The notes: generated by a model from the sequence alone, not told the origin. A stretch of DNA of 64,000 nucleotides from Linanthus parryae (GCA_023055425.1 JALGPY010000006.1:69348127-69412126); one strand, 5' to 3'. Counted from the stretch's first letter, positions 24,110-36,135 are shown. Numbers and translations: made by a program.

Positions 24110-26838
24110 GTGGCCGTGAAGGTCGCCTCTCCAGGAATTGGATTTCTTACTGGGCTGCTCAGCAAGCCAAGTTCAAGACGCATTCGACCCCTCAGCCCAG
24201 TAGAGCTCCCACGATCAAAAGGAATGCCTTCCCCTTCCGTCCTAACAGCAGCTTGGATGATTCGCAGTATGGCTTCTACTCCTTGTTGGATCTTGACAAT
24301 CACTTGTGCCCATACACCATTCTTGAGGAGAAGATGACCGCTGTTAGGGATGGAGCTTCGGATATTATCAAGTACAGTGAAGATTTTGCCAAGGTAAACG
24401 GTTTCCTCTGTGCGTGTTAAACTCCTTTACTTTGATTCCTTTGAAACTTACATCCCATTTTCTGTTATAGTGCTATCTGCGGAGGTTCGCATCTGGAGAG
24501 TGTTCTAAATCACTGACCAACTCCATCGTTACCGCGAGAAGGCAGGGCGAGAAAATTCTTTTAACAATGGGAATGGCTCCCCCGGTAGAGACTCGGATTC
24601 GCGAGGTTATGGATGCGCTCGCTGACTCGCTGATAGACAATACCCCAACTCTGTCTCCTCCCAGGAATGCTCCGTCTCTTCCAGCAGATGTTGCCCTGAG
24701 GGCCAAGAGAAAAAAGCAGAAGGGTATTGCAATCTCCTCTCCTCCTAGGAGTGCCTCGACTTTATCTCCTTCGAAGTCTCTTGCCTCTAAGGACAAAGGC
24801 AAAGGTCGCATGACAAGCAAAGTACGGAAAGAGCTCGCAGTTGAGACTTTCACTCCTTTTGGTCGGGAAGAGGAGGAAGAGGAAGATGAGGAAAGGGGAG
24901 TCAGAGAAAGAGATGATGAAGAAGGAGGTGAGATACAAGAAGAAGTTTCAGAAGGTATCTCGAATAAACTTGTCCTCTTCATATTTTAACTCTTGCAATA
25001 GTTATTGAACAGTTTGTCCTTTCGCAGGTGATGACACAGAGACCATCAGCGGCCTCCTGGCCAAGGAAAAGAAGAAAACCAAGGGTCCTCGCTCTGGCGT
25101 CTCCAGCGAGGCCATAGACGAAGATATCCTTGCTTAGTCTGAGAGAACGGCTGCGGAAGACTCAGAGAGAAGGAGGAAACGAGAAGAAGATGAGATCGAG
25201 CTCATAAAGAGGAGAAGCTTGGAAGAACAGCATGTTGATGACTTGGTGGAGCAAGTTGATGATTTAGATGCGGATGCTTTGGAGCAAGCTCAAGAGGACT
25301 TTGAGGAGATCGCAGGTGGAAAACAAGGTGAGATTTTTAACCTTGCTGTGACTTACCAAGAAGTGATTACTGGTGCGTTAAAGCATGGCTTATCAAAAGC
25401 TGATATTCGCCGATGGCTAGTAGGCAAGTGTGGTGAACCCTCAGGTAATCATTCAAGCAATGTTCGTAAACCAAGCTTAGTAACCCAATCATCATCGTAA
25501 CGAATTTCTTCGCACCCCAGGTCACGCTCACCTTAAAGATGTGCTTAATGAAGATACCCTAGTAGGATATGGTGTCGCATATTTAACATATGATGAAGGT
25601 GCTGCGATCCCACCTAAGTATGGGGGTGCTCGCTTTTGATCTATCAAAATAACAGAACACTGTGTAATACAAGTTACCTCACTATTTTCCTGTCTTGTAT
25701 CGCAGGCGATGCTGAAGAGGATGTGCCGGAGCGAAGGAGTCAGCCTCCTACATCTTATGCTCCAGAGCGAAACCCTCAAATTGAGAAGCCTGTCGCAGCT
25801 ACTGAGTATGCAGGAAAGCCTTTGGAGGACATCATTGAGGTATCTGATGATATCGAAGCAGACACCGTGCTAAGAGAGGAAGACGCTGATGCTGCAGTTG
25901 AGGGAATGGAAACAGATGGTGCTGGAGATGAAGTTCATGAAAATGAACAAGTCATGGAAGACACAGCATCGCATGCAAATTTTGATGTCCAAATGAGTGC
26001 TCCCGAGCCACAAGAGCCCCTCGTTGCCGAAGGAGTTCCTGGTCAAGCAGCAACTACTACTGTTGCTGTTCCTTCAACAGAGGTAGAGCTTCTAGAGGTT
26101 CCCGCAGCATGGAGTTTTTGGAGCTCTTAAATTGGAGCTGCTGCCGCGCCTGTTGCGGCCTATACTCTTCCCGCCAACTATGATAAGCTCGAGCTCGCGG
26201 CTGACAGACGAGCAATGCAGCGAGGGAAAACTTCAGCTTTTCCAGCAATGCGCATTCCTTCGTTGCGTGAGATCCTTGAAGGGAATGGTATGTTACCATT
26301 TTTCGCATTCCACACCCTTGTTTAAAAGCTTTCATGCTCTAAACTTGAATCAATTTTATCAGGAATGAAGCAAGCTGATGTGGACTGGCTGTTTCAGATG
26401 TGCCTCTCATACCCCTGGTCATTCACGAGATCTATAGAGATAGAGCCGTATGACAGGAGGCTTTTCTTGACCGAAGCCATCTGGATTCTAGAGAAACTGT
26501 CTGTGGCTACTCCTGCGACCATTTCTCCTCATAGTCCACAGCTGCTTTTCAGCACATGCAAGGGGCTTCAAGCTAAAGTTCAAGGCAAGCTAGGCTGCGG
26601 GTATCTTCTCAACAGGATCACCAAAATTCTCGCAGCTGTGAGTTTGAAGCGCGGCTACCACAACCTCGCATCTGAAAGGCGGAAGGTAGAGGAACAAAGG
26701 CAGAAGGCTGAAGAAGCCGTCAACCTCTTTCATGCGATGAATGCCAAGTATGAACAGCTGAAGCGAGAAGTGGACCAAGCAAGAGAGATGTCACTCTCGT
26801 TTTCTCCAGAAGACCCTTTGATCAAGGATTTGTTTTAG
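24110..26838 (+). pseudogene. PMD-type gene, right half with introns and coiled-coil C-terminus
   Basis: Coding resumes directly at the LTR edge (GREGRLSRNWISYWAAQQAK). Likely introns, judged from GT/AG borders and frame, are 24394-24470, 24953-25027, about 25445-25520, 25620-25705 and 26289-26363. The middle exons encode a K/R-rich stretch (RAKRKKQKG) and very acidic segments (EEEEEEDEERG). The last exon encodes a helical, coiled-coil-like end (ASERRKVEEQRQKAEEAVN) and stops at 26836-26838. A stop in the exon near 25136 and a frame change near 26110-26130 show decay. The function is unknown. This is the tail of the same gene as 210-1797. Confidence 0.6.
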
Positions 26839-26971
26839 AAACAAAAATATTTGTTTAAAACAAAATATTATTGTAATGCTAGTGTTTCTCCCCCCTTTTT
26901 TTTATCTGGAACTCAATGTCCCATTTTGCCTTTTTAGGAATTTGCACTAATATCTTGATGCGTATCAATTA

Positions 26972-27223
26972 TGACGTCACATAATGACGTATCTTCCTTG
27001 ATTTTTGCGCTAACGATTATTAGATAAGCACGATTTCCTTGGGAAGCCCATCCTTATAATGACCTTCCGTCATTAATTAAGGCGTGCCAACGAATCGTCA
27101 TAGCCTTTAGTAGGGTAATTGAATTTTACCTCTTTTGAGAAGTGAGTAATTGATTCTTACCCGTTTTCCAAGCTCTGCTGACTCAGTCAGGGAACTGAAG
27201 AGTCCCCCTAAAGTCTATATAAA
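26972..27223 (+). promoter_or_regulatory. Promoter-like region: TGACG motifs and TATATAAA
   Basis: TGACGTCA at 26972-26979 and a second TGACG at 26985-26989 form an as-1-like pair. A good TATA box (TATATAAA, 27216-27223) follows about 230 nt later. It may be a plus-strand promoter or an LTR-type U3 remnant. I could not link it to a recognisable gene. Confidence 0.4.
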
Positions 27224-27258
27224 CCCTGCCTCTTATTGCTTGGGTTCTTCATCCCAAA

Positions 27259-28079
27259 ATGTGGCTTTCCATGAGTCCTTACGACTGCTGGCCTCAATGC
27301 TTGTCTTTTGTTGATTCATGGCAATTTCCAGTTGTGAAATCTGAGTTTGTGCCTTGTTCCATAGAAATAGGTTGCAAGATCTTCTTTATAAATCTTAATG
27401 TTCTTCATGATTTCTTTGAAAAAGATATAGACAATACCTCATGCTTCCACGAAGATTCTTCTTCGTCTATTATGTTTGCAGGTCGATCTCCGGCTGCCTT
27501 CCGGCGAGGTGCAGTTCCATACTGACCCTTTTACCAACTCGTAATGAATGGAGTGTTTCTCCTCTAGATTTCCTGGAGGAGAACTATTTGCCCCCACGTT
27601 CTTGAACAAGGTGTGACGAGCCATGGCGCTCGTCTCTTTGGACAATAAGCTTTCTGCCCCAGGAGTTGTTCTCCACTTGTTCTTCACCGCCACATCCGCC
27701 TGGACATGAGGTTCATCTGGCACATCTCTTGGGCAGAAGACCGGTCAAGAGCCTTGTTTTGATCTAGGACCTCGACAATAGCGTTGCATAGCTTTTGTTG
27801 GCATTTGTAGGCCGTTCATTTTATAGTAAGAATTTTCTTAGTATAAACTTCGGCTTGTAAGCTGCTATCTAGACAGATAAATTGTAAGTCATTTTGACTA
27901 TTAATGAAGTGTACCTTAGCGTTTGCTGTTCTTGTTTGATACAATTAATTGAAATATCGCATGCGTGTTGGCTATACAAAAAAGTTATGTTTCTTTCGCC
28001 TTTTGCATTCGGATATTTGCCTGAATAATTCTTTATTTCAAGCTTGATAAATTTTGCATTCGCACAGGGCGTTGTTGCT
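27259..28079 (+). other. No recognisable gene; short open frame 27259-27525
   Basis: An 88-codon open frame starts 36 nt after the TATA box (MWLSMSPYDCWPQ). It has no known motif, and an ATG that close to the TATA leaves almost no leader. The opposite strand has a 94-codon frame (27723-27439), also unrecognised. The rest is A/T-rich. This probably belongs to the 3' noncoding part of the Tat-type element on the minus strand. Confidence 0.3.
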
Positions 28080-28080
28080 A
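28080..28080 (-). mobile_element. Left edge of the clearly Tat-related region (continues to 35410)
   Basis: From here to 35410 the sequence reads on the minus strand as LTR, primer site, gag, pol and 3' tandem repeats, the usual order in Tat-lineage elements. No 3' LTR is seen in the window. If the antisense PMD gene is part of the element, its 3' LTR lies left of position 1. Confidence 0.45.
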
Positions 28081-28576
28081 TAGCTTGCTATCTAAGAAGA
28101 TAGGCTTACAGATCATTTAAGATCATGATTAAATATTATTACTATCTGAGCAAATAGACTTCGCGCGCACAAAGGCGTTTATCATAATTGCTGCTATCTA
28201 AGCATATAGGCTTTTGGATCAGCTAAGATCATATATCATGGCCACTATCTAGGCAGATAGGCTTTCAGATCACTTAAGATCGTTTTTGAACATTGCTGCT
28301 ATCTCGGCAGATAGGCTTTGGATCTCATAGGATCATACATTATGGCTGCTATCTAGGCAGATAGGCTTTTTAGATCACTTAAGATCGCATTTGAACATTG
28401 CTTCTATCTTGGCAGATAGGCTTTGGATCGCATAGGATTGTACATTATGGCTGCTATCTAGGCAGATAGGCTTTTAGATCACTTAAGATCGCATTTGAAC
28501 ATTGCTGCTATCTCGGCAGATAGGCTTTGGATCGCGTGAGATCGCGTATTATGGCTGCTATCTTGGCAGATAGGCT
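28080..28576. repeat. Tandem repeat array, about 51-bp half-units alternating in two types
   Basis: About ten half-units each begin with a palindromic GCTATCTAGGCAGATAGGC word. Type 1 continues with TTTTAGATCACTTAAGATCG and type 2 with TTTGGATCGCATAGGATCAT, so the higher-order period is about 103 bp. Earlier, more diverged words occur from 27866. Tat-lineage elements are known to carry fast-evolving tandem repeats in this 3' position that can seed satellites. Confidence 0.88.
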
Positions 28577-28636
28577 TTTGTTGTAAATAAGCAGAGAAGT
28601 AAATAGATGAAAAGAGACGACTAAGGTAATAAAATT

Positions 28637-28746
28637 CTTCTCATATGGGAGAATTCTTTTATTAAAAGCACCCTCATATGGGAGAGGCAAGATTACAAGT
28701 CCCTCATATGGGAGAGGCAAGATTACAAGTTCCTCATATGGGAGGA
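28637..28746. repeat. Short minisatellite, about 30-bp unit, three to four copies
   Basis: CCTCATATGGGAGAGGCAAG followed by ATTACAAGT is repeated, with a diverged first copy (TTCTCATATGGGAGAATTC). It lies between the larger array and the end of pol. Confidence 0.85.
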
Positions 28747-28783
28747 AACAACGCATGAATTTATCAGGGTACTATACATCGTT

Positions 28784-31700
28784 TCAATAGACATTTGAAT
28801 CCAATGTATGTAAAGAGAGGGAGAGATTAAGGATAATACTTTTTAATCCAACGCATATTGATCGGGCTTGGGGTTGTGGCAGTCCCATGAAGCCTCTGTA
28901 TTGTGTAGTAACCACTGTCAAAGACTTCTTTAACTTCGAATGGTCCTTCCCAGTTAGCTGCGAACTTTGGATGGGCTGATCTGAAGCGCGCAGGACCAAG
29001 TCCCCGACCGCGAAATCTCGATGTTGGACTGTTTTGTTGTATGCGCGAGCGATCCTCTCCTTGTACCTCTTGTTGACCCACTTAGCTTGCTCTCGCTTTT
29101 CCTCCAATACGATCCAGTCGTGGTCACGTTGATTGTCATATAATGCATGAAAGGCCAATCTCGAAGAATTGACTTTCACTTCTGCCGGTACAACAGCATC
29201 AACTCCATAGCATAGAAGGAACGGGGAGACTCCAGTGGGAGTCCTCGGAGAAGTTTGATATGCCCATAATGCTATGTTCAAAGAATCAACCCATTTCTTG
29301 TGATCGTCTGCGACCATCTTGCTCAGAATTCTTAGCAATGTCTTGTTGGTTGCTTCTGCTTGACCATTCCCTTTCGGATAATAAGGAGTGGAACAGACCT
29401 GCCTTATGTTGTACTCCGCTAGTTTTGCGGCCACTTGACGATTTACAAAGGGTGTGCCATTATCCGAAAGGATCGTATTGGGGATTCCAAACCTGTATAT
29501 TATGTTTTCTTGAACGAAATTGACCACCGCGAGCGCATTAGCTGTTTTGAGCGGTTTTGCCTCCACCCACTTAGTGAACAATTCGGTCGCGGTCGGGATA
29601 AAATGATTCCCATGTGAGGCCGGTCGAATAGGGCCAACGAAATCTAGGGCCCAAGTGTGGAATGGCCATGGCTTCCCCAACGCGTGTAGGTCTACAGCAC
29701 GGGCATGTACGAGGTTGCCCTTAAATTGACATTCCTGGCATCTCTTTACTTTGGTGCGGCAATCTGCCTCCATTGTGGGCCAAAAATAACCAACTGTGAG
29801 GAGCTGTCTGCATAACTTCACGCCCCCCTGATGCTCTACTTGATGGAATAGATCCATCACCTCTTGAGCTTCTTTGCTATCCAAGCATCGGAGTAGATTA
29901 CCCTCCCTTCGCCAAAGTATGTTTTCATGTACCACATATCGAGCCACCTTTCTTTTCAGTTTCTCGGCTTCTGTCCTTTGCTCAGGCTCGATTCCTTCTG
30001 TGAGAAAATCGAAGAGTGGCTTCCTCCAGTCTGTGTCATCATCAACCAAGGTGTTTTTTAGAGAATCCTTTATCAATGCGCAGCTTTCACAATTCCCTTG
30101 ACTTAACGCAGCAGCCGTTGACATGTCTGGCCAATGAATCCCATATCTTTGGGCTTTTCGACAGATCGACACCTCGCCTTCTCCGCACGTGTGCTGGTGA
30201 ATTTTTTCCAATAACGCTTGCCCCTCCTTCTTCGAGACGCATCGCATGAGTATTCCTCCTGGGCCTTTGTAGTAGAGAGCGTTATCATGTATGCAGTACC
30301 CCTTAGTGGATGCCCAATTCTATTTTCTCGTTCCCTAGGAAATTGCATGCAATATCGGTTTTCTCCAATCTTCATCATCCATGAACTCATCCTCGCATGC
30401 GTCCTCTGTCAATGTCGGTGACATTCGGACTTCGATCGAGATTCTCGCAGGGCATTTGTCTGTACTCACTTTAGATCCCAGAGTAGCTAAAGTATCAGCA
30501 TGCCTATTATCTGCTCTAGGCGTGTGCTCATACCTAACATCGCAAAATTGTTGCAACAGCTTCTGCACCAAAGTCCGGTAGGGTAACAGATTTACCTCTT
30601 TCAATCCGTACTCGCCTGAAGCCTGTTTGACGATTAACTTAGAATCCCCCATAACCGTCAAATTGCTTACTTCCAGCGCCCTGGCTGCACGTAGACCTGC
30701 GATGAGAGCCTTATACTCCGTTTCATTGTTGGTTACTGGGAAATCAAGTTTCGTGGACATTTGGATGACCTCCCCGTCTGGTTTAGTCAAAACGATTCCA
30801 ATTCCTCCACCTTTCCTTGTTGACGATCCATCAAAATGAAGCGTCCAGTAAGGTAACTCGACTGCATAGATCTCGGGTCCTTCTAGCTCCTCCTCGATCA
30901 TGGGCTCATAGCTATTATCTGGGAACTGTGCCAGAAGATCCGCCACTGCTTGCGATTTTGATTGCTCGTGGTCGAACGCCCGTGATATCTCATTGTGAAA
31001 TGGTCATATACCATTTTGCCAATATTCAGCCGGGAGAGGTGTGAGTCAAGAGATACCGTATGGGGTCGCTCTTGGTAACCACCACAACTTTGTGCGAGGC
31101 GAAGTAGTGTTTTAACTTTTCTATTACGAAGAATAAGGCAAGACAATGGCGTTCAATATCTGTGTACCTTGATTCAGCTGGTTTCACTATGCGAGAAATA
31201 TAGTAAATCGGCCTTTCTTGCCCTTCATGTTCTTGAGCCAAGAGCGCCCCTGTAGACTTCTTTGTCGACGTCAGATACAACAGAAGCGGCGATCCAAGCT
31301 GCGATGCGATCATTACTCTTGGCGATGTCAGCAGGTCCTTTAGCCTCCCAAATGCGGCCTCATGTTCCTCTGTCCAATTGTAGACAGCATTCTTCTTGAG
31401 GAGATCGCTGAAGCAGAAGGTTATTTCTGCGATTGCTGGGATGAATCTCCGCAGGTAAGATAATTTCCCCAAGTACGTCTTCTGAGTGCTTTGATTGTGT
31501 GGCGCCGTCATGCTTGTGATAGCCGATACCTTAGCGGGGTCAGGCTCGATGCCCTGGCGATGTATTACGCATCCCAAGAACTTCCCTGAAGTCACTCCGA
31601 ATGCACACTTCATGGGGTTCATCTTCAGCTGGAAACTTCTGCATCTTTCAAATACCTTTCGCGGGTCCCTCAATTGGTCCGCTTCCTCTTTGGACTTGAC

Positions 31701-34700
31701 AACCAGATCGTCAACATAGAACTCCACTTCCGGGTGCATCATATCGTCAATTAGAGCCATCATTTCTCGCTGATAAGTCGCGCCCGCGTTCTTGAGCCCA
31801 AACGGCATCACCGTGTAATTAAAGACTCCCACACGCGTGATGAACGCGGTCTTCCGTGAATCTTCAGGGTCCATTTTGATCTGGTTGTACCCACTGAAAC
31901 CATCCATGAAGCTGAACATTCGATGACCCGCAGTAGAATCGATGAACAGATCGATGTTGGGTAACGGATAATCGTCCTTGGGGAAGAAGCGGTTAAGATC
32001 TCTGAAGTCTACAAAAATGCGAAGCTGTCCATTCTTCTTTACCACAGGCACAATGTTGGCCAACGAGGTGGGATGATGATTCGGCTCGATGAACTTGGCA
32101 GTCAACAGCTTGACAATTTCTTGCTTGATTTTTACATTTATCTCCGGCCTGAAGCTTCTTGTTCTTTGCTTTACTGGTTTAGATCCTCGGATAACATCTA
32201 ACCTGTGCATAGTGATGCTCGTGTCCAAACCAGGCATTTCATCATATTCCCAGGAAAACACATCCTTGTATTCAGTCAGCAGCTACAGAAATCTTGCTTC
32301 TGCGTCGCTTGTGAGGTCTGCACTAAAAGGACGGGCCTCTTCTTTTCTTCGCCTGGGCTCAGAAACACTTCCTTCAACTCTTGCTTCTGGGGCCTCGGCT
32401 TATCCTCCATGCATTCAGGTGCTTCTTTTAGCTTTTCCTCTGAAACCTCTGATGTTTGTTTGACATGCTCGATTTGATTTATTTGCCCAGGGATATCCCC
32501 ATGCTCGAATGGGGCTACCCCCGCGCACCTTCATATGCGCTAGCATTCCTTTCCATTGGAGTAGAAACTTTCTATCTCTTTTCCTGCGAGATCATGTTTT
32601 ACCACTCTTTTCAGAGTGTACACGTTCTTTCTTTGATAGGCGACCGGCGGTGCCTCTTCGCGTGCGGACAACTTTTCCTTAGCATCCTCCCTTGTCACCA
32701 TCACTCCTGCTGGCGATTGATCCTTGATGTCCTCCCATCGAGGCAAAGGATTCGGATTAAACGGCCATGGCATTTGCTCGTCCGCCATCTCGGTAAACCA
32801 CACTTCTTCAGTGAGGTGCGCCTCATTTAGATTGAAGGGGTTTACCGAGGCCGGTATCTCCGCTATCCTGTCGTTCCAGATGGCCTTCACCACTTGGTGA
32901 GCTGTCGAGGGGACTGCGTCGAAACGATGAATCCAAGCTCGCCCTATGATCATGTGATACGTAGTATTCGCATCAATGACGTAGAATTTGGCTGAACATT
33001 TGATTTTTCTTATCTGGACGCCCAGACGAATCCATCCTATCGTCATCCTGGAATCACTCCCAAATCCCATCAGCGGGGATGGGCGTCTGACAATCTTCTT
33101 CTCTGGGATTCCTTCCAGCTTTAAAGTGTTGAGCGATACCACGTTGACGGCTGCTCCTCCATCAACAAATGCCCTCTTGAATTCGATATCATTGATCACC
33201 GCCGTTACGTATAAAGGCTTCTGGTGGCCCGAGTCCGTCTTCTTGTCAATTGCGGAGAAGGTCATAACCTTTTCCGTCGAGCGAGACACCCTAACAACTT
33301 TTCTATTCGAGACCATGATGTCTTCCTCGAAGTCTTCTGCTACCCTTAGAATCGCCTTTGTCATTTCTTTCCGGCATTTCTCCGAAAAGTTCATTTCGTC
33401 AAAGAACTTGCTGAACCCGTGCGACCCCTTCATTCGATCGGCACGCTCGTCCTCCGTGTCTATGTTGTAGTCCTCATCATTGTGAATTTCAGCAATGATA
33501 GGTAGGTCGTCTTCCGCAATCTCTTCAAGATCCATAATCGCAATCATGGCTACCTCTTTGCCTTTCGGCTCTTGCTCCGCGTGAGCTGGCAACGGATTAT
33601 TTCGCACATCCTGTCTTTGGTCGCTGACAATCAACTCGCCCTCCTTCATTTTTCGGCTCACCATGTGCCTGAGCTTCTTGCAGTCAGCTGTGGAGTGCAT
33701 AATTTTCCCGTGGCACTCGCACCACTTCGGGTCCCTCATCATCTCCTTAGAGGTTATCATTTCGAGCGGAGGCAAGATTCCATCCTTACGCCACTGTTTT
33801 CACAAGTCGATCACTTCCTCTATCGAGCAAGGCAGGGGAGGCGCGTCTGAGTTTGTAACCCTGGGCTGCTTGTGCGGCGAAACTGTATTAACCTCAGCTT
33901 CGCGCCCTCTCTTATAGCTGAACCTTCCAATCTTAAAGGTGGTTCCCCCTGATAGTCGTTCAGGGGCGTGCTTCTTCTTCTGCCTCTCCACTAAGGCTCT
34001 ACGTTTTTCGTGCATTCAATCAACTTTGAAAAGGTAGGAGTTTGTAGGTTGATCAGCATACCTTTTTACTCGTCTCGCATGCCTTGTAGACATATCATTA
34101 CGAGCCTGCCCTCAAGCACTTCATCTCTGCACTCCAAGGATTTGGCCCTGAATTTCTTGATGAATGTGACTCCATCTTCCTCGCGCTTCTGATACATACA
34201 GGAGAGATTAATCATTTTAACCTTCTCTTCCACCTGGAAGAATTTGGTGTAGAACTTGTGGACCATGTCGTCCCAAGTTATAGAGATCCGGCCTCCAACG
34301 TTCTATACCATTTATAGGCAACATTTCCCAAAGATTTCGGGAACTCGGGCATCAGCAACTTGGGACAGCCCCGTATGGTCCCATCACATCAATGAAACGC
34401 ATGACATGCTCGTGGGCGTTCCCGTTGACATCTTCAAACTTGTCCCACTTAGGAGCCTTATGCCCGGCGGGGTTAGGCATGAGATAGATCTCGCGTGGGA
34501 TAGGCGGATCGTTATCAACCTTCGGGATGATGGTGTCTGCAAACGGTTGATTGGCCAAGAATGTATCTATGCGCCGCTGTAGCGACGTCATACATTCGGG
34601 CACGCTTCCCCCAGCAGCAGGAGGAAGGGTTGTAGTCGGCGGGGACACATATGCTGCGGTCGGGCTAGGGGTGTAAGTCACGTTGCCGAACAGTGACGGC

Positions 34701-35131
34701 GGAGGAGGCAAGGGGTATTGTGAAGAGATGTTGGGTGCCACAGTTGATGGTTGAGGAATATGTGTGGTAAGGTGCGGTATTTGGGCTGTTTGCCCCTGAA
34801 CAGAGGGTAATTGCACCTTTGCTGGTGGGGTTTGCGAATTAGGGTTAGGTGGTGTCGGTACCACTCCAGTCCCCTGAGTGGTAGAGGTTCCCCCTCCCTG
34901 AGAGACAGCAGTGCCCGATGTAGGATTCGGAGCAAGGGTTCCCAGGATGGCCATTATCCGATCCATCTATGCAGATTGAGCCTGGAGGGCCTTTCCCTGA
35001 CTCTGGATGGTGGCGTTTAGAGCCTCCAACGTCGAACTCCCACTGGCGGCCGCAGAGGTGTGACGGGCCTCCTCTTCCGAGGTTGTCTCCGTGGAGGGCG
35101 ATCTGTTACTAACGTCGTCTTCGTGAGACAT
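28784..35131 (-). pseudogene. Tat-lineage Ty3/gypsy gag-pol with two RNase H domains
   Basis: The gag start MSHEDDVSNRS is at 35131. Next come a Q/P/T-rich gag N-terminus, a gag core (34266-34066, TFIKKFRAKSLECRDEVLEG), a CxC/H motif (33690 region), a protease with FVDGGAAVNV (33775-32540), and reverse transcriptase with YVDD (32261-31026). The first RNase H follows, then a second RNase H (30946-30335, LHFDGSSTRKGGGIGIVL). Integrase (30247-28784) shows a zinc finger (CRTKVKRCQECQ), ALDFVGPI, LSDNGTPF and GNGQAEATNK. The double RNase H is the mark of the Tat group. There are stops and frame breaks in gag, between gag and protease, after the first RNase H and before integrase, so the copy is dead. 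Confidence 0.9.
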
Positions 35132-35151
35132 AGTTGCTTGCAGGGGTTCGA

Positions 35152-35169
35152 TTCACGTTGGGTTCACCA
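35152..35169 (-). other. Primer binding site, tRNA-Trp type
   Basis: The plus strand carries TTCACGTTGGGTTCACCA, which matches the 3' end of plant tRNA-Trp with one change as I recall it. The match extends back through GGGGTTCGATT. It lies 2 nt inside the LTR end and fixes the element on the minus strand. Confidence 0.7.
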
Positions 35170-35171
35170 AA

Positions 35172-35410
35172 TGTGTACGAGAGAATCCTTTAGGGAGGAT
35201 TCAATATACACCAAGAGGAGAGGATAAGAACACAATAAGAGTAGAGTTGTGTGTAGGGAGAGAGTAAGGCAATAGTACTGTATGAGATAGAGACACAATT
35301 TTGGCAGAGCTTTCGCGTAACTCAGGTGATTCGCCCCTGTATGGAAGGGTTAACGATCCTATACATAACGGAGATGTGACCGTTGTAGTGGGTTAATGCA
35401 CCCACTAACA
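35172..35410 (-). repeat. Probable 5' LTR of the Tat-type element (about 239 bp)
   Basis: In element sense it would run TGTTAGTGGG to TCGTACACA, with TGT/ACA ends. The inner end next to the primer site is firm. The outer end is a guess from the terminal bases, and no second LTR is in the window to confirm it. Confidence 0.45.
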
Positions 35411-35619
35411 TAAACAAAGTTTCTTTCGAAAGGAAATAAGTTTTTTTAAGAGGTACAACTATAAACTCTTAATTGAATTTATTTGTTACAAAATCGACCA
35501 TAGATAAATTCCCCTTTTTATTGGGGAGTAATTTCTTTACAGATCCGTATCGGGTCAGGACAGCAATTCCCTTTCTTTCACCTTAGCCGGCAAGAGATCA
35601 CTAGCAGAGCTATTCCCAA
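35411..35619. other. Unassigned A/T-rich sequence, possibly organelle-derived
   Basis: There is no gene. It joins the Tat LTR to the plastid rDNA piece. Its composition and the abrupt joins suggest part of the same organelle insertion, but I cannot place it. Confidence 0.25.
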
Positions 35620-35802
35620 GCGCCCAATCATTCCGGATAACGCTTGCATCCTCTGTATTACCGCGGCTGCTGGCACAGAGTTAGCCGATGCTTATTCCCC
35701 AGATACCGTCATTGCTTCTTCTCCGGGAAAAGAAGTTCACGACCCGTGGGCCTTCTTCCTCCACGCGGCATTGCTCCGTCAGGCTTTCGCCCATTGCAGA
35801 AA

Positions 35803-35842
<40 letters not shown>
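35620..35842 (-). pseudogene. rrn16: Fragment of plastid 16S rRNA gene (NUPT)
   Basis: The plus strand reads the complement of bacterial/plastid 16S rRNA, including ATTACCGCGGCTGCTGGCAC (the 530-loop region) and ACTGCTGCCTCCCGTAGGAG (the 340 region). It covers roughly a 220-bp internal slice and breaks off at both ends (GCGCCC at 35620, CCGTGTC at 35842). It is a nuclear plastid-DNA insertion and cannot make a functional rRNA. Confidence 0.93.
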
Positions 35843-36135
35843 GGATTAATTAGCTTAACCACAACGGCACGTTCGATAGGAACCGTTACACACGTCGTCC
35901 GCGTATACCGGAACCGTTATGAGGTTGACCGGGTTTATGGAGCTCGTGCCATAAATCTCTCAAAGCAGTACTAGGGGTCGCGCGCGGGCTTGGTTGTCGC
36001 TCGCGCGCGACAGGACTTACTCTAGCCTCCAAACCACTAAGTCCCTACAGGTCCCGTGTGGTGGTACGCGAGGGCCCTGTCTCGCAGTCCCCACGTGGAT
36101 CAGCGCGGTTGGTGATCCAGTGTGTGTGGAGCATA
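35843..36135. other. Unassigned sequence with a GC-rich hairpin
   Basis: No gene is seen. At 35978-36011 a perfect inverted repeat has GTCGCGCGCG and CGCGCGCGAC arms around 14 nt. The sequence may be more organelle-derived DNA, the LINE 5' end, or unrelated filler DNA. Confidence 0.3.

Noticed and set aside
28080..28746. CRISPR-like array
   Set aside because: Units are contiguous with no unique spacers, and the context is a plant retroelement 3' region.
35141..35169. tRNA-Trp gene end
   Set aside because: Only the 3' end of a tRNA is matched and it abuts an LTR end; it is a primer binding site.
35620..35842. Functional 16S rRNA gene or bacterial contamination
   Set aside because: Only an internal slice is present with nuclear retroelements on both sides, so it is an organelle-DNA insertion.
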